From NCBI GenBank assembly GCA_002428805.1, contig DIXX01000031.1:64447-80518 (forward strand): 16,072 bases of DNA. Reading direction: 5' to 3'. Positions 6,448 through 14,244 of this stretch are shown here, piece after piece. The notes under the pieces were generated by a model that was not told the DNA's origin, made no database searches, and saw only the letters and a list, made by a program, of their open reading frames with translations. The stretch is from Cetobacterium sp. UBA6069 (GTDB lineage Bacteria > Fusobacteriota > Fusobacteriia > Fusobacteriales > Fusobacteriaceae). The translations under genes were made by a program, and so were the position numbers. The stretch's first letter is position 1. The number at the start of each line of letters is the position of its first letter.

Positions 6448-7950
6448 ATGAAGAAAAAAATACTTTTATTAAGTGCTTTAGCAATCTTTTTAGGAAATAG
6501 TTTAAATGCGTTAGCGAACAAGGATACTTTGATAGTAGCACAAGGAGCAGATGCAAAAGTTTTAGATCCGCATGCAACAAATGACCAACCTTCTTCAAGA
6601 GTAGCTGGACAGATTTATGATTCATTAGTAAAACAAGATACTAATATGAATATTATTCCTGGTTTGGCTGAAAGTTGGACTCAAATAGATGATACAACAA
6701 CAGAGTTTAAATTAAGAAATGGTGTAAAATTTCATAATGGAGAACCTTTAACAGCTGATGATGTCAAATTTACTTTAGATAGAATGAAGGCATCGCCTCA
6801 AGTATCGCATATAATTAAGGCAATTGATTCTATAGAGGTAGTAGATGATAATACAGTAAGAATAAAAACTGATAAACCATTTGGAGCTTTATTGAGTCAT
6901 CTTTCTCATACAGCAGCATCAATATTAAATAGAGAAGCTGTAGAAAAAGGTGGGGCAGCTTATGGTCAAAATCCAGTAGGAACAGGACCTTATAAATTTG
7001 TTAGCTGGCAAGCTGGAGACAGAATTACTCTTCAAGCAAATCCGGATTACTATTTAGGGAAGGCTCCAACTGAAAAAGTTATATTTAGAAGTATAGTTGA
7101 GGGGACAAATAGAACTATAGGACTTGAAACAGGAGAAGTAGATATAGCTTACGATTTAGAGCCAGTAGACAAGGAAATGGTAAAAACTTTACCAACGTTG
7201 GATTATGTAGAGGAGCCTTCATTATCGATGGCCTATATAGGGTTTAACGTAAACAAAGAATCTCTAAAAGATAAAAAAGTAAGACAGGCAATTTCATATG
7301 GTTTAAATGTACAAGATATAATTGATGTTGCCTATCAAGGTTCAGGAGCTAAAGCAAATTCACCGATAGGACCAAAAGTATTTGGATACAACCCAGATGC
7401 GAGAGGTTATGATTATAATCCTGAAAAGGCAAAAGAGTTATTAAAAGAAGCAGGATATGAAAAAGGGTTAAAGTTAAAACTTTGGACAAATGACAATCCA
7501 ACAAGAAGAGATATAGCTGTAATAGCTCAAGATCAATTAAAGCAGATAGGGATAGATGTTACAATAGAAACTCTTGAGTGGGGAGCATATTTAGATGGAA
7601 CTGCAAGAGGAGAACATGATATGTTTATTTTAGGATGGGTTTCTGTAACAGGAGATGCTGACTATGGATTAGAGCCACTATTTAACTCAGCAAATAAAGG
7701 TGGAGCGGGAAATAGATCGTTCTATAGTAATCCGCAAGTTGATGAATTATTAACAAAAGCTAAGAATTCAACGAATCCAGAAGAAAGAAAGAAATACTAT
7801 TACGAAGCTCAAGAGGTAATTCAAGAGGATGCACCTATATTTACAGTAGCTTACACAACTCAAAATATAGGAAAGCAAAAAACTGTTGAAGGATTCGTAA
7901 TGCACCCAGCAGGACATCATAAAATATATGGAGCTTACAAAACTAAATAA
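6448..7950 (+). CDS. Periplasmic substrate-binding protein, peptide/nickel/glutathione ABC importer (SBP family 5)
   Basis: The 500-residue length is usual for family 5 binding proteins (DppA/OppA/GsiB/NikA). The signal peptide (MKKK, then a hydrophobic run) is cleaved probably after Ala23 (ALA|NKD). There is no lipobox Cys, so the protein should be free in a periplasm rather than a lipoprotein. The mature part shows the family pattern: LDPHATND near the start, an IPGLAESW segment, FKLRNGVKFHNGEPLTADDVKF-type region, the GTGPYKF hallmark, NPDYY and a C-terminal SBP lobe. Ligand cannot be read from sequence; overall it resembles the glutathione/dipeptide-binding branch. It is the first gene of a five-gene operon, translated from a GGGGG-type SD (6437-6441). 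A strong hairpin after the stop probably makes it more abundant than the downstream components. Confidence 0.9.
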   Translation: MKKKILLLSALAIFLGNSLNALANKDTLIVAQGADAKVLDPHATNDQPSSRVAGQIYDSLVKQDTNMNIIPGLAESWTQIDDTTTEFKLRNGVKFHNGEPLTADDVKFTLDRMKASPQVSHIIKAIDSIEVVDDNTVRIKTDKPFGALLSHLSHTAASILNREAVEKGGAAYGQNPVGTGPYKFVSWQAGDRITLQANPDYYLGKAPTEKVIFRSIVEGTNRTIGLETGEVDIAYDLEPVDKEMVKTLPTLDYVEEPSLSMAYIGFNVNKESLKDKKVRQAISYGLNVQDIIDVAYQGSGAKANSPIGPKVFGYNPDARGYDYNPEKAKELLKEAGYEKGLKLKLWTNDNPTRRDIAVIAQDQLKQIGIDVTIETLEWGAYLDGTARGEHDMFILGWVSVTGDADYGLEPLFNSANKGGAGNRSFYSNPQVDELLTKAKNSTNPEERKKYYYEAQEVIQEDAPIFTVAYTTQNIGKQKTVEGFVMHPAGHHKIYGAYKTK

Positions 7951-7964
7951 GAAATAAAAAACTC

Positions 7965-7994
7965 TAGAAAGGAAACCTTTTGGTTTCCTTTCTA
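7965..7994 (+). promoter_or_regulatory. Intra-operon hairpin between binding protein and permease genes
   Basis: TAGAAAGGAAACC (7965-7977) pairs perfectly with GGTTTCCTTTCTA (7982-7994) around a TTTT loop: 13 bp. It is followed by TTATAAAG rather than a T tract. It therefore looks like a 3'-end stabiliser or partial attenuator within the transcript and not a full terminator; the next gene starts at 8022. Confidence 0.7.
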
Positions 7995-8021
7995 TTATAA
8001 AGTAAATAAAGGGGGACACAC

Positions 8022-8948
8022 ATGCATAAGTATATATTAAAAAGAATACTGTTATTAATACCAGTATTATTAGGAGTATCGTTTCTAGTATTTACAATAA
8101 TGTCATTTACACCAGGAGATCCAGCACAACTTATATTAGGAGAAAGTGCTCCGAGAGAAGCAGTAGCCCAGTTAAGAGCAGAGATGGGATTAAACGATTC
8201 ATTTATAGTTCAATATATCAGATTCGTTAGAAATGCAGTGGTAGGAAATTTTGGACAATCTTATACTACAGGAAGAGAGGTATTTGGAGAAATCTTTTCG
8301 AGATTTCCAAATACATTAATATTAGCAGTTCTAGGAATAATTATAGCTATTTGCATTGGAATTCCATTGGGAATAATTTCAGCAACAAGACAGTATACAT
8401 TAATAGATAGTGTGAGTATGATAGGAGCGCTTTTAGGAGTTTCAATGCCAGTTTTCTGGTTAGGATTAATGTTAATCTTAACATTCTCAGTTAATTTGAG
8501 ATGGTTACCTTCAGGTGGTTTTGATGGCTTAAAGAGTTTGATACTACCATCACTGACACTAGGAGTTGGATCAGCAGCCATAATTACTCGTATGACTCGT
8601 TCTTCTATGTTAGAAGTTGTAAGACAAGATTATATTAGAACAGCAAGAGCTAAAGGAGTAGCTGAGAAAGTTGTAATAAACAAGCATGCTTTAAAAAATG
8701 CTTTAATACCAGTTATAACGGTAGTTGGATTACAATTTGGAGGTCTTTTAGGAGGAGCTGTATTGACAGAATCAGTTTATTCATGGCCTGGTGTAGGGAG
8801 AATGATGGTTGATGCTATCAGACAAAAAGATACACCAACAGTTTTAGCAGCGGTAATCTTCTTGGCAGTTACATTCAGTATAGTAAACTTAGCAGTAGAT
8901 ATACTTTATGCATATGTAGACCCAAGAATAAAATCGCAATACAAATAG
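8022..8948 (+). CDS. ABC importer permease 1 (DppB/OppB/GsiC family)
   Basis: The 308-residue inner-membrane protein has the family's six predicted helices, roughly at 9-29, 99-121, 134-156, 172-190, 228-250 and 273-297. A large periplasmic loop follows helix 1 and contains FTPGDPA and the LGLND region. The cytoplasmic EAA loop that contacts the ATPases is YIRTARAKG...KHALKNALIPV (about 204-232). The end VDPRIK is typical. It pairs with the permease encoded next to form the translocation channel. Start ATG 8022 has SD GGGGG at 8011-8015. It follows the binding-protein gene after a hairpin and precedes the second permease by 13 bases. Assignment to the family is firm; the substrate is not known. 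Confidence 0.93.
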   Translation: MHKYILKRILLLIPVLLGVSFLVFTIMSFTPGDPAQLILGESAPREAVAQLRAEMGLNDSFIVQYIRFVRNAVVGNFGQSYTTGREVFGEIFSRFPNTLILAVLGIIIAICIGIPLGIISATRQYTLIDSVSMIGALLGVSMPVFWLGLMLILTFSVNLRWLPSGGFDGLKSLILPSLTLGVGSAAIITRMTRSSMLEVVRQDYIRTARAKGVAEKVVINKHALKNALIPVITVVGLQFGGLLGGAVLTESVYSWPGVGRMMVDAIRQKDTPTVLAAVIFLAVTFSIVNLAVDILYAYVDPRIKSQYK

Positions 8949-8961
8949 AGGGGTGAATAAA

Positions 8962-9846
8962 GTGGAGACTACTACAAAAAAAGAAAATATCGGAAAAAAA
9001 AGAAGTCAATGGGCTGAGTTATGGAAAAATTTAAAAAGAAATAAGATGGCCTTATTTGGTTTAGTAATACTGGTTATAATAGTTTTATTGGCATTATTTG
9101 CAGACCAAATAGCAAACTATGACCAAGTTGTAATAAAGCAGAATCTAAGAATGAGATTAAAACCACCTTCGTCAGCACATTGGTTAGGAACAGATGAGTT
9201 TGGAAGAGATATATTTGCTAGATTAATCCATGGAGCTAGAGTATCTCTAAAAGTTGGAATACTAGCTGTAGGGATAGCAATAATTGCAGGAGGGTTCCTA
9301 GGAGCTATAGCAGGATACTACGGTGGAAAATTAGACAATGTTATAATGAGAGTAATGGATATATTCTTAGCTGTGCCAAGTATACTTTTAGCAATTGCAA
9401 TTGTATCGGCATTAGGACCAAATTTATTAAATTTAATGATAGCTGTAAGTATCTCTTCGATACCAAGATATGCTAGAATAGTAAGAGCATCTGTTTTATC
9501 TATAAGAGATCAAGAATTTATAGAAGCAGCAAAAGCGATAGGAGCAAGTGATGCTAGAATAATATTTAGACATATTATTCCAAACTCGTTAGCACCAGTA
9601 ATTGTACAAGGAACTTTAGGAGTTGCAGGTGCAATATTATCAACTGCAGGACTAAGTTTTATCGGATTAGGAATTCAACCCCCAGCACCAGAGTGGGGAT
9701 CTATGTTATCGGGAGGTAGACAATACCTAAGATATGCATGGTGGGTAACTACATTCCCAGGAGTATCGATAATGATAACAATTTTATCTTTAAATCTTTT
9801 AGGGGATGGATTAAGAGATGCATTAGATCCAAGATTAAAACAATAA
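8962..9846 (+). CDS. ABC importer permease 2 (DppC/OppC/GsiD family)
   Basis: The product is 294 residues from the GTG start chosen here. A cytoplasmic basic N-terminus (WKNLKRNKMA) precedes helix 1. The hallmark HWLGTDEFGRDIF follows at about 73-85, then five more helices. The EAA loop is EFIEAAKAIGASDARIIFRHIIPNS (about 185-209), and the C-terminus LGDGLRDALDPRL is typical for DppC. It partners the preceding permease. An in-frame GTG at 8953 is also possible, but the run AGAGGGG ends at that codon. GGGG (8950-8953) sits 8 bases before GTG 8962, so 8962 is preferred. The gap to the previous stop is 13 bases, consistent with coupled translation. Confidence 0.92.
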   Translation: METTTKKENIGKKRSQWAELWKNLKRNKMALFGLVILVIIVLLALFADQIANYDQVVIKQNLRMRLKPPSSAHWLGTDEFGRDIFARLIHGARVSLKVGILAVGIAIIAGGFLGAIAGYYGGKLDNVIMRVMDIFLAVPSILLAIAIVSALGPNLLNLMIAVSISSIPRYARIVRASVLSIRDQEFIEAAKAIGASDARIIFRHIIPNSLAPVIVQGTLGVAGAILSTAGLSFIGLGIQPPAPEWGSMLSGGRQYLRYAWWVTTFPGVSIMITILSLNLLGDGLRDALDPRLKQ

Positions 9847-9868
9847 TTAGGGTGGGGAGATGAACATA

Positions 9869-10870
9869 ATGGAAAAACTATTAAACATAAAAAATTTATC
9901 TATAAATTATGAAACAAATGATGAAAAAGTATTAGCTGTTACAGATTTAGAAATTGAATTGAACGAAGGAGAAACTCTGGGATTAGTTGGAGAAACAGGG
10001 GCTGGAAAAAGTACTACGGCGTTAGGTATTATGAGACTTGTTCCAAATCCTCCTGGAAAAATTTTATCTGGTGAGATTTTATTTGAAGGAAGAAATTTAT
10101 TGACAATTTCAGAAGAGGATATGAGAGCTATAAGAGGAAGAGAAATCAGTATGATTTTCCAAGATCCAATGACATCTTTAAATCCTGTTTTGACTGTTGG
10201 AGATCAAATAGCTGAAGTTATTCAAATACACGAAAAACTATCAACTAAAGATGCGATGGAAAAAGCTAGTGAAATGTTAGAATTAGTTGGAATTCCAGGA
10301 AATAGATTGAATGATTATCCTCATCAATTTTCTGGTGGAATGAAGCAAAGAGTTGTAATAGCGATAGCTTTAGCATGTAATCCAAAACTATTGATAGCAG
10401 ATGAACCTACAACAGCTTTAGATGTTACGATTCAAGCTCAGGTTTTAGATTTAATGAATGATTTAAAAGAGAAGTTGAAAACTTCGATGATACTAATAAC
10501 TCACGATTTAGGTGTTGTTGCTCAAGTTTGTGATAAAGTAGCGATAATGTATGCTGGAGAGATTGTAGAGTCAGGAACTTTGTATGAGATTTTTGAAAAT
10601 CCAAAACATCCATATACTCATGGATTGTTTGATTCAATACCAAATTTAGATGAAGAGGTAACAAGATTAAAACCTATAAAAGGATTGATGCCTGATCCAA
10701 CAAACTTACCTACAGGGTGCAGATTCCATCCTAGATGTCCTCATGCACAAGATGAGTGTTCAAAGAGAAGTCCTAAAACTTCTGATGATAATGGACATAA
10801 AGTTAAGTGCTTAGCTTATGAGGGAGTAATAAATGTACCAGAGTTACAAGGGGGAAGAAATGGCAGATAA
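9869..10870 (+). CDS. ABC importer ATPase 1 (DppD/OppD/GsiA-type)
   Basis: The product is 333 residues with all nucleotide-binding motifs: Walker A GETGAGKST (41-49), Q-loop FQDP, ABC signature SGGMKQR (about 155-161), Walker B with ADEPTTALD (about 177-185) and switch His in ITHD (His212). The C-terminal oligopeptide-type extension carries four cysteines (about 284, 290, 297 and 314; GCRFHPRC...DEC...KC). In studied DppD/OppD relatives these have been found to hold an iron-sulfur cluster. It energises import with the ATPase encoded next. ATG 9860 is in frame but abuts the SD; GGGGAG (9854-9859) is 9 bases before ATG 9869, so that start is taken. Its end overlaps the next gene by 11 bases, suggesting translational coupling. 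Confidence 0.93.
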   Translation: MEKLLNIKNLSINYETNDEKVLAVTDLEIELNEGETLGLVGETGAGKSTTALGIMRLVPNPPGKILSGEILFEGRNLLTISEEDMRAIRGREISMIFQDPMTSLNPVLTVGDQIAEVIQIHEKLSTKDAMEKASEMLELVGIPGNRLNDYPHQFSGGMKQRVVIAIALACNPKLLIADEPTTALDVTIQAQVLDLMNDLKEKLKTSMILITHDLGVVAQVCDKVAIMYAGEIVESGTLYEIFENPKHPYTHGLFDSIPNLDEEVTRLKPIKGLMPDPTNLPTGCRFHPRCPHAQDECSKRSPKTSDDNGHKVKCLAYEGVINVPELQGGRNGR

Positions 10871-11816
10871 AATACTAGAAGTAAAAAACTTAAAAAAATA
10901 TTTTAATACACCAAAAGGTCTGCTTCATGCTGTTGATGGAGTGACATTTTCTATCGAGAGAGGAAAAACTTTGGGAGTTGTTGGAGAATCTGGGTGTGGA
11001 AAATCAACTACAGGGAGAGTTGTACTGAGATTACTTGAAGCAACTGATGGAGAAATTTTATTTGAAGGAAAAAATATAAGAGAATATGGAAAAGCTGAAA
11101 TGGTAAAATTAAGAGAAGAGATGCAGATAATTTTCCAGGATCCATATGCTTCTTTAAACCCAAGAATGACGGTAAGTGAAATTATAGCTGAACCTTTAAT
11201 AATACATAAAAAATGTGAGAATAAAAAAGACTTACAAGAAAAAGTTTTAAAACTTATGGAAACTGTAGGACTGAGTGAAAGATTAATGAATACTTATCCT
11301 CATGAATTAGATGGAGGAAGAAGACAAAGAATTGGTATAGCTAGAGCGTTAGCTTTAAATCCTAAATTTATAGTTTGTGATGAGCCAGTTTCAGCGCTTG
11401 ATGTATCTATTCAAGCTCAAGTATTAAATTTAATGAAAGATTTACAAGAGGAGTTTGGACTTACATATATGTTTATAACTCATGATTTATCAGTTGTAAA
11501 ACATTTCTCTGATGATATAGCTGTAATGTATCTTGGAGAGTTAGTGGAAAAAGCTCCAGCAAAAGAACTATTTAAAAATCCAGTTCATCCATATACAAAA
11601 GCGTTACTATCTGCAATACCTGTTCCAAGTTTAAAACATAAAATGAACAGAGAGAGATTAAAAGGAGAGATAACATCACCAGTTAATCCAGGTGTGGGAT
11701 GTAGATTTAGAAAGAGATGCCCAATGGCTATTCCAGAATGTGGAAACTCGACACCAGTATTAAGAGAGATTTCAGAGGGACATTTCTATGCTTGTAATTT
11801 AATAGATCCAAAATAA
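10860..11816 (+). CDS. ABC importer ATPase 2 (DppF/OppF-type) with atypical signature motif
   Basis: The product is 318 residues from ATG 10860. Motifs: Walker A GESGCGKST (42-50), Q-loop FQDP (92-95), Walker B with CDEPVSALD (173-181), switch His208 (ITHD). Four C-terminal cysteines (281, 287, 294, 312) follow the same spacing idea as in its partner. The signature reads LDGGRRQR (150-157) instead of the usual (L/F)SGGQxQR, replacing the Ser that touches ATP across the dimer. Since the partner has an intact SGG, the two composite ATP sites are probably unequal. An upstream in-frame ATG at 10833 lies inside the previous gene without SD. GGGGG (10850-10854), 5 bases before ATG 10860, decides the start. 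Last gene of the operon. Confidence 0.93.
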   Translation: MADKILEVKNLKKYFNTPKGLLHAVDGVTFSIERGKTLGVVGESGCGKSTTGRVVLRLLEATDGEILFEGKNIREYGKAEMVKLREEMQIIFQDPYASLNPRMTVSEIIAEPLIIHKKCENKKDLQEKVLKLMETVGLSERLMNTYPHELDGGRRQRIGIARALALNPKFIVCDEPVSALDVSIQAQVLNLMKDLQEEFGLTYMFITHDLSVVKHFSDDIAVMYLGELVEKAPAKELFKNPVHPYTKALLSAIPVPSLKHKMNRERLKGEITSPVNPGVGCRFRKRCPMAIPECGNSTPVLREISEGHFYACNLIDPK

Positions 11817-11834
11817 AAAATAAATATAAAAAGG

Positions 11835-11880
11835 ATAACTCTAAGTTTGGTTAAATACTAATTTAGAGTTATTTTTATTT
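11835..11880 (+). terminator. Terminator of the ABC importer operon
   Basis: ATAACTCTAA (11835-11844) pairs with TTAGAGTTAT (11863-11872): 10 bp around an 18-base loop, followed by TTTTATTTT. It lies just after the stop at 11816. A weak TTGGTT...TATTTT promoter-like pair inside it (11847-11875) could serve the next gene but is not convincing. Confidence 0.7.
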
Positions 11881-11902
11881 TAATTGTTTTAAGGAGGGGT
11901 TT

Positions 11903-13372
11903 ATGCAAAAATTTGAAAGTAGAAAATACCATTTAACATCTAAGTTGGTTTTGTTAAAAGCTATAAATGATATTTATCCTGAATATGAATTGATTTTTAG
12001 AAACTCTTTAAACAACGGAGTTTATGTGACTGTTAATGATAAAGATTATATTTCAGAAGAGGAACTAAAAAAAATAGAAATTAGAATGAATGAAATTGTA
12101 TTAGAAGGGAAAGAGATAAAAAAAATACACTTTACATCAGAATATATAACTAGAAAAAATTTAGAAAATATACGTCCTGATTTAAAAGAACTTTTAGAAA
12201 CTACAGGAATAATTTCATTTTTTATATATGAAATAGATGGATATAGAAGCTATTTTATAGAAGAGTTATATGATAATACATATTATGTAGATCTGTTTGA
12301 ATTATACTCTTATGATGAGGGGTTTATATTTAAAACACCTAAAGATATAAATGGAGTGATTCAGATTCCACCGACAATTGATGATAGAAAACTTGCTAAA
12401 GTATATAAAGAAAGCTCTAAATGGAATGATATAATGCAGGTTTCTTGTGTAGGAAGCTTAAATCGAATAAACTTAGAAGGAGATATTATAGAACTGATAA
12501 GAGTTAACGAAACTTTGCACGACACAAAGATTACAAAAATTGCCCAAAAAATACTAGAGGATCGAGATATAAAGGTTATAACAATTGCAGGTCCGAGTTC
12601 TTCTGGAAAAACTACATTTAGCAACAGACTGAAGTTACACCTTATGGCTTGTGAAGTAAAACCTCTTATGATATCTTTAGATGATTATTATATAGATAGA
12701 GATTTGATACCGATTGATGAAAATGGAAAAAAAGATTTTGAAACAATAAAGTCATTAGATGTGGAACTTTTAAATAAAAATTTAAAGGAGTTAATGCTAG
12801 GTAGAGAAGTAGAGATTCCAAGGTATGATTTTAGTACTGGAAAAAGAAAAGAGAAAGGTGAATTTGTGAAATTGTCCAAAGAAAATATGATTATTCTAGA
12901 AGGAATTCATGGTTTGAATGACAGATTGATTGAAGGGATAGCTCAAAATCATATTTTTAAAATATATATAAGTTGTTTAACTCAGTTGAATATAGACTCA
13001 CACAATAGAATAAAAACTAGTGTTGTTAGAAAAATGAGAAGAATTGTAAGAGATAGTATCTCGAGAAATTTTGATGCAGAAGAAACTTTAGAGATGTGGG
13101 ATAGAGTTCGAAAAGGAGAGAGTAGAAATATATTTCCATATCAAGAGAATGCAGATGTTATATTTGATACAAGTTTAGCATACGAGATAGGAGTTTTAAA
13201 GCCAGCTGTCGAAAGAGAGTTAATCAAGATAAAGATGTCGAGCCCGCATTATGAGGAAGCAAGAAAGCTTCTTAGAATGTTAAGTTATTTTACGACCATA
13301 TCTGATAGATATGTTCCTGATGAATCGATATTAAAAGAGTTTATTGGTGGAAGTTATTTTTATAATTATTGA
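11903..13372 (+). CDS. Nucleoside kinase (uridine kinase/PRK family) with ThrRS-like N-terminal region
   Basis: The 489-residue protein has a P-loop kinase domain in its second half: Walker A GPSSSGKTT (230-238), DDYY (260-263, lid/substrate region), PRYDFSTGKR (306-315), EGIHGLND (333-340, the usual EG(I/L)H..N), an arginine-rich lid with RKMRRIVRD (around 376-384) and a SLAYE segment near 424-428. This is the uridine kinase/phosphoribulokinase superfamily, which phosphorylates a nucleoside or related alcohol with ATP or GTP. The first 200 or so residues resemble the second additional domain of threonyl-tRNA synthetase, as in known long nucleoside kinases; no editing HxxxH motif is seen. The substrate is uncertain. 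Start ATG 11903 has the strong SD AAGGAGGGG. The gene appears monocistronic and converges on folP. Confidence 0.82.
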   Translation: MQKFESRKYHLTSKLVLLKAINDIYPEYELIFRNSLNNGVYVTVNDKDYISEEELKKIEIRMNEIVLEGKEIKKIHFTSEYITRKNLENIRPDLKELLETTGIISFFIYEIDGYRSYFIEELYDNTYYVDLFELYSYDEGFIFKTPKDINGVIQIPPTIDDRKLAKVYKESSKWNDIMQVSCVGSLNRINLEGDIIELIRVNETLHDTKITKIAQKILEDRDIKVITIAGPSSSGKTTFSNRLKLHLMACEVKPLMISLDDYYIDRDLIPIDENGKKDFETIKSLDVELLNKNLKELMLGREVEIPRYDFSTGKRKEKGEFVKLSKENMIILEGIHGLNDRLIEGIAQNHIFKIYISCLTQLNIDSHNRIKTSVVRKMRRIVRDSISRNFDAEETLEMWDRVRKGESRNIFPYQENADVIFDTSLAYEIGVLKPAVERELIKIKMSSPHYEEARKLLRMLSYFTTISDRYVPDESILKEFIGGSYFYNY

Positions 13373-13373
13373 T

Positions 13374-13405
13374 AAAAAAATGGGAGATTTTTTCTCCCGT
13401 TTTTT
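13374..13405. terminator. Bidirectional terminator between nucleoside kinase and folP
   Basis: GGGAGA (13382-13387) and TCTCCC (13393-13398) form the core stem with a TTTTT loop. Seven A bases (13374-13380) before it and six T bases (13400-13405) after it give a poly-U tail in both directions. The T run overlaps the folP stop codon. Confidence 0.8.
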
Positions 13406-14234
13406 AATTATCTGTATTGCTTTGATAGATGATTTTATCTAAAATAGATAAAGCTTTGTGATGCTCAAAGACATCGTGAACTCTAATGATTTTAGCACCT
13501 TTAGAAATTCCTAAAGTGTTGATTGCAATTGTGCCTTCAACTCTTTCGTCAGGAGGAAGATTTAAATCTTTTCCAATAAATCCTTTTTTAGATACTCCTA
13601 ATAAAATTGGAGCGATAAAAGAGATTTCGTCTAGTCGATTCAATACAAGAATATTTTCTTCGTAACCTTTTCCAAAACCAATTCCAGGATCAATAATAAT
13701 TTTATTTCTATCTAAACCATTTTCCTCTGCAATTTTAAAGGTTTTTGCAAAAAATCTTTTCATAGAAAGCATTATATCGCTCTCGTAAATTTTTGAATCT
13801 TGATTGTGCATAGCAATTACTACACAGTTATATTTTGCAGCAACTTTTGCCATCTCTCCGTTATCTCTTTGTAAACCCCAAACGTCATTTATTATATGAG
13901 CTCCAGCTTTAATAGCAGCTTCGGCAACATCATAACGATAAGTATCAATTGAGATAATACAATCGAGTTCTTTTGAAATCTTTTCAATAATAGGGACTAC
14001 TCTGCTGATTTCAGTTTCAGAATCAACTTCAATGTGGCCTGGTCTTGTAGATTGCCCACCAATATCTATAATGTCAGCTCCATCAGCTAATAGTTTTTTA
14101 GCTTGTTCTACTGCAGAGTTGATAGAGTTAAATTTTCCACCATCTGAAAAAGAATCTGGTGTAACATTTAAAATACCCATTATTAAAGTTCTTTTATTTA
14201 AAGTAAAACTTTTACCTAGTGATGAAAAAATCAT
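13404..14234 (-). CDS. folP: Dihydropteroate synthase (FolP)
   Basis: The 276-residue TIM-barrel enzyme condenses p-aminobenzoate with the pterin diphosphate made by HPPK, giving dihydropteroate; it is the sulfonamide target. Diagnostic segments: IMGILNVTPDSFSDGG (18-33), GADIIDIGGQSTRPG (52-66), SIDTYR (95-100), AGAHIINDVWG (110-120), IIIDPGIGFGKG in the second half, GVSKKGFIG and the C-terminal IIRVHDV. INDVWG replaces the commoner INDVSG; this variant is conservative. The start has SD GGGAGG 5 bases before the ATG, overlapping the stop of the upstream fused gene, so it is probably translationally coupled. It is the last gene of the fol operon and shares a terminator with the convergent kinase gene. 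Confidence 0.96.
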   Translation of the reverse strand: MIFSSLGKSFTLNKRTLIMGILNVTPDSFSDGGKFNSINSAVEQAKKLLADGADIIDIGGQSTRPGHIEVDSETEISRVVPIIEKISKELDCIISIDTYRYDVAEAAIKAGAHIINDVWGLQRDNGEMAKVAAKYNCVVIAMHNQDSKIYESDIMLSMKRFFAKTFKIAEENGLDRNKIIIDPGIGFGKGYEENILVLNRLDEISFIAPILLGVSKKGFIGKDLNLPPDERVEGTIAINTLGISKGAKIIRVHDVFEHHKALSILDKIIYQSNTDN

Positions 14235-14244
14235 AAAAACCTCC

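Noticed and set aside
6448..6520. Binding protein as a lipoprotein
   Set aside because: The signal peptide ends ALA-N with no Cys; soluble periplasmic export fits better.
7768..8019. 83-codon minus-strand frame spanning the end of the binding-protein gene and the hairpin
   Set aside because: Phe/Ser-rich composition expected from the antisense of AT-rich coding DNA; it crosses the intra-operon hairpin and has no SD.
8261..8581. 106-codon open frame on the minus strand within the first permease gene
   Set aside because: It lies wholly antisense to a well-supported membrane protein, has no SD or promoter, and its translation has no recognisable domain.
10720..10815. Cys-rich C-termini of the importer ATPases as zinc fingers
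   Set aside because: The four-Cys pattern is standard for the C-terminal extension of oligopeptide-type ATPases, so it is not a separate domain.
12361..12879. Two minus-strand frames (87 and 63 codons) within the nucleoside kinase gene
   Set aside because: Antisense shadows over the conserved P-loop and DDYY regions, without start signals.
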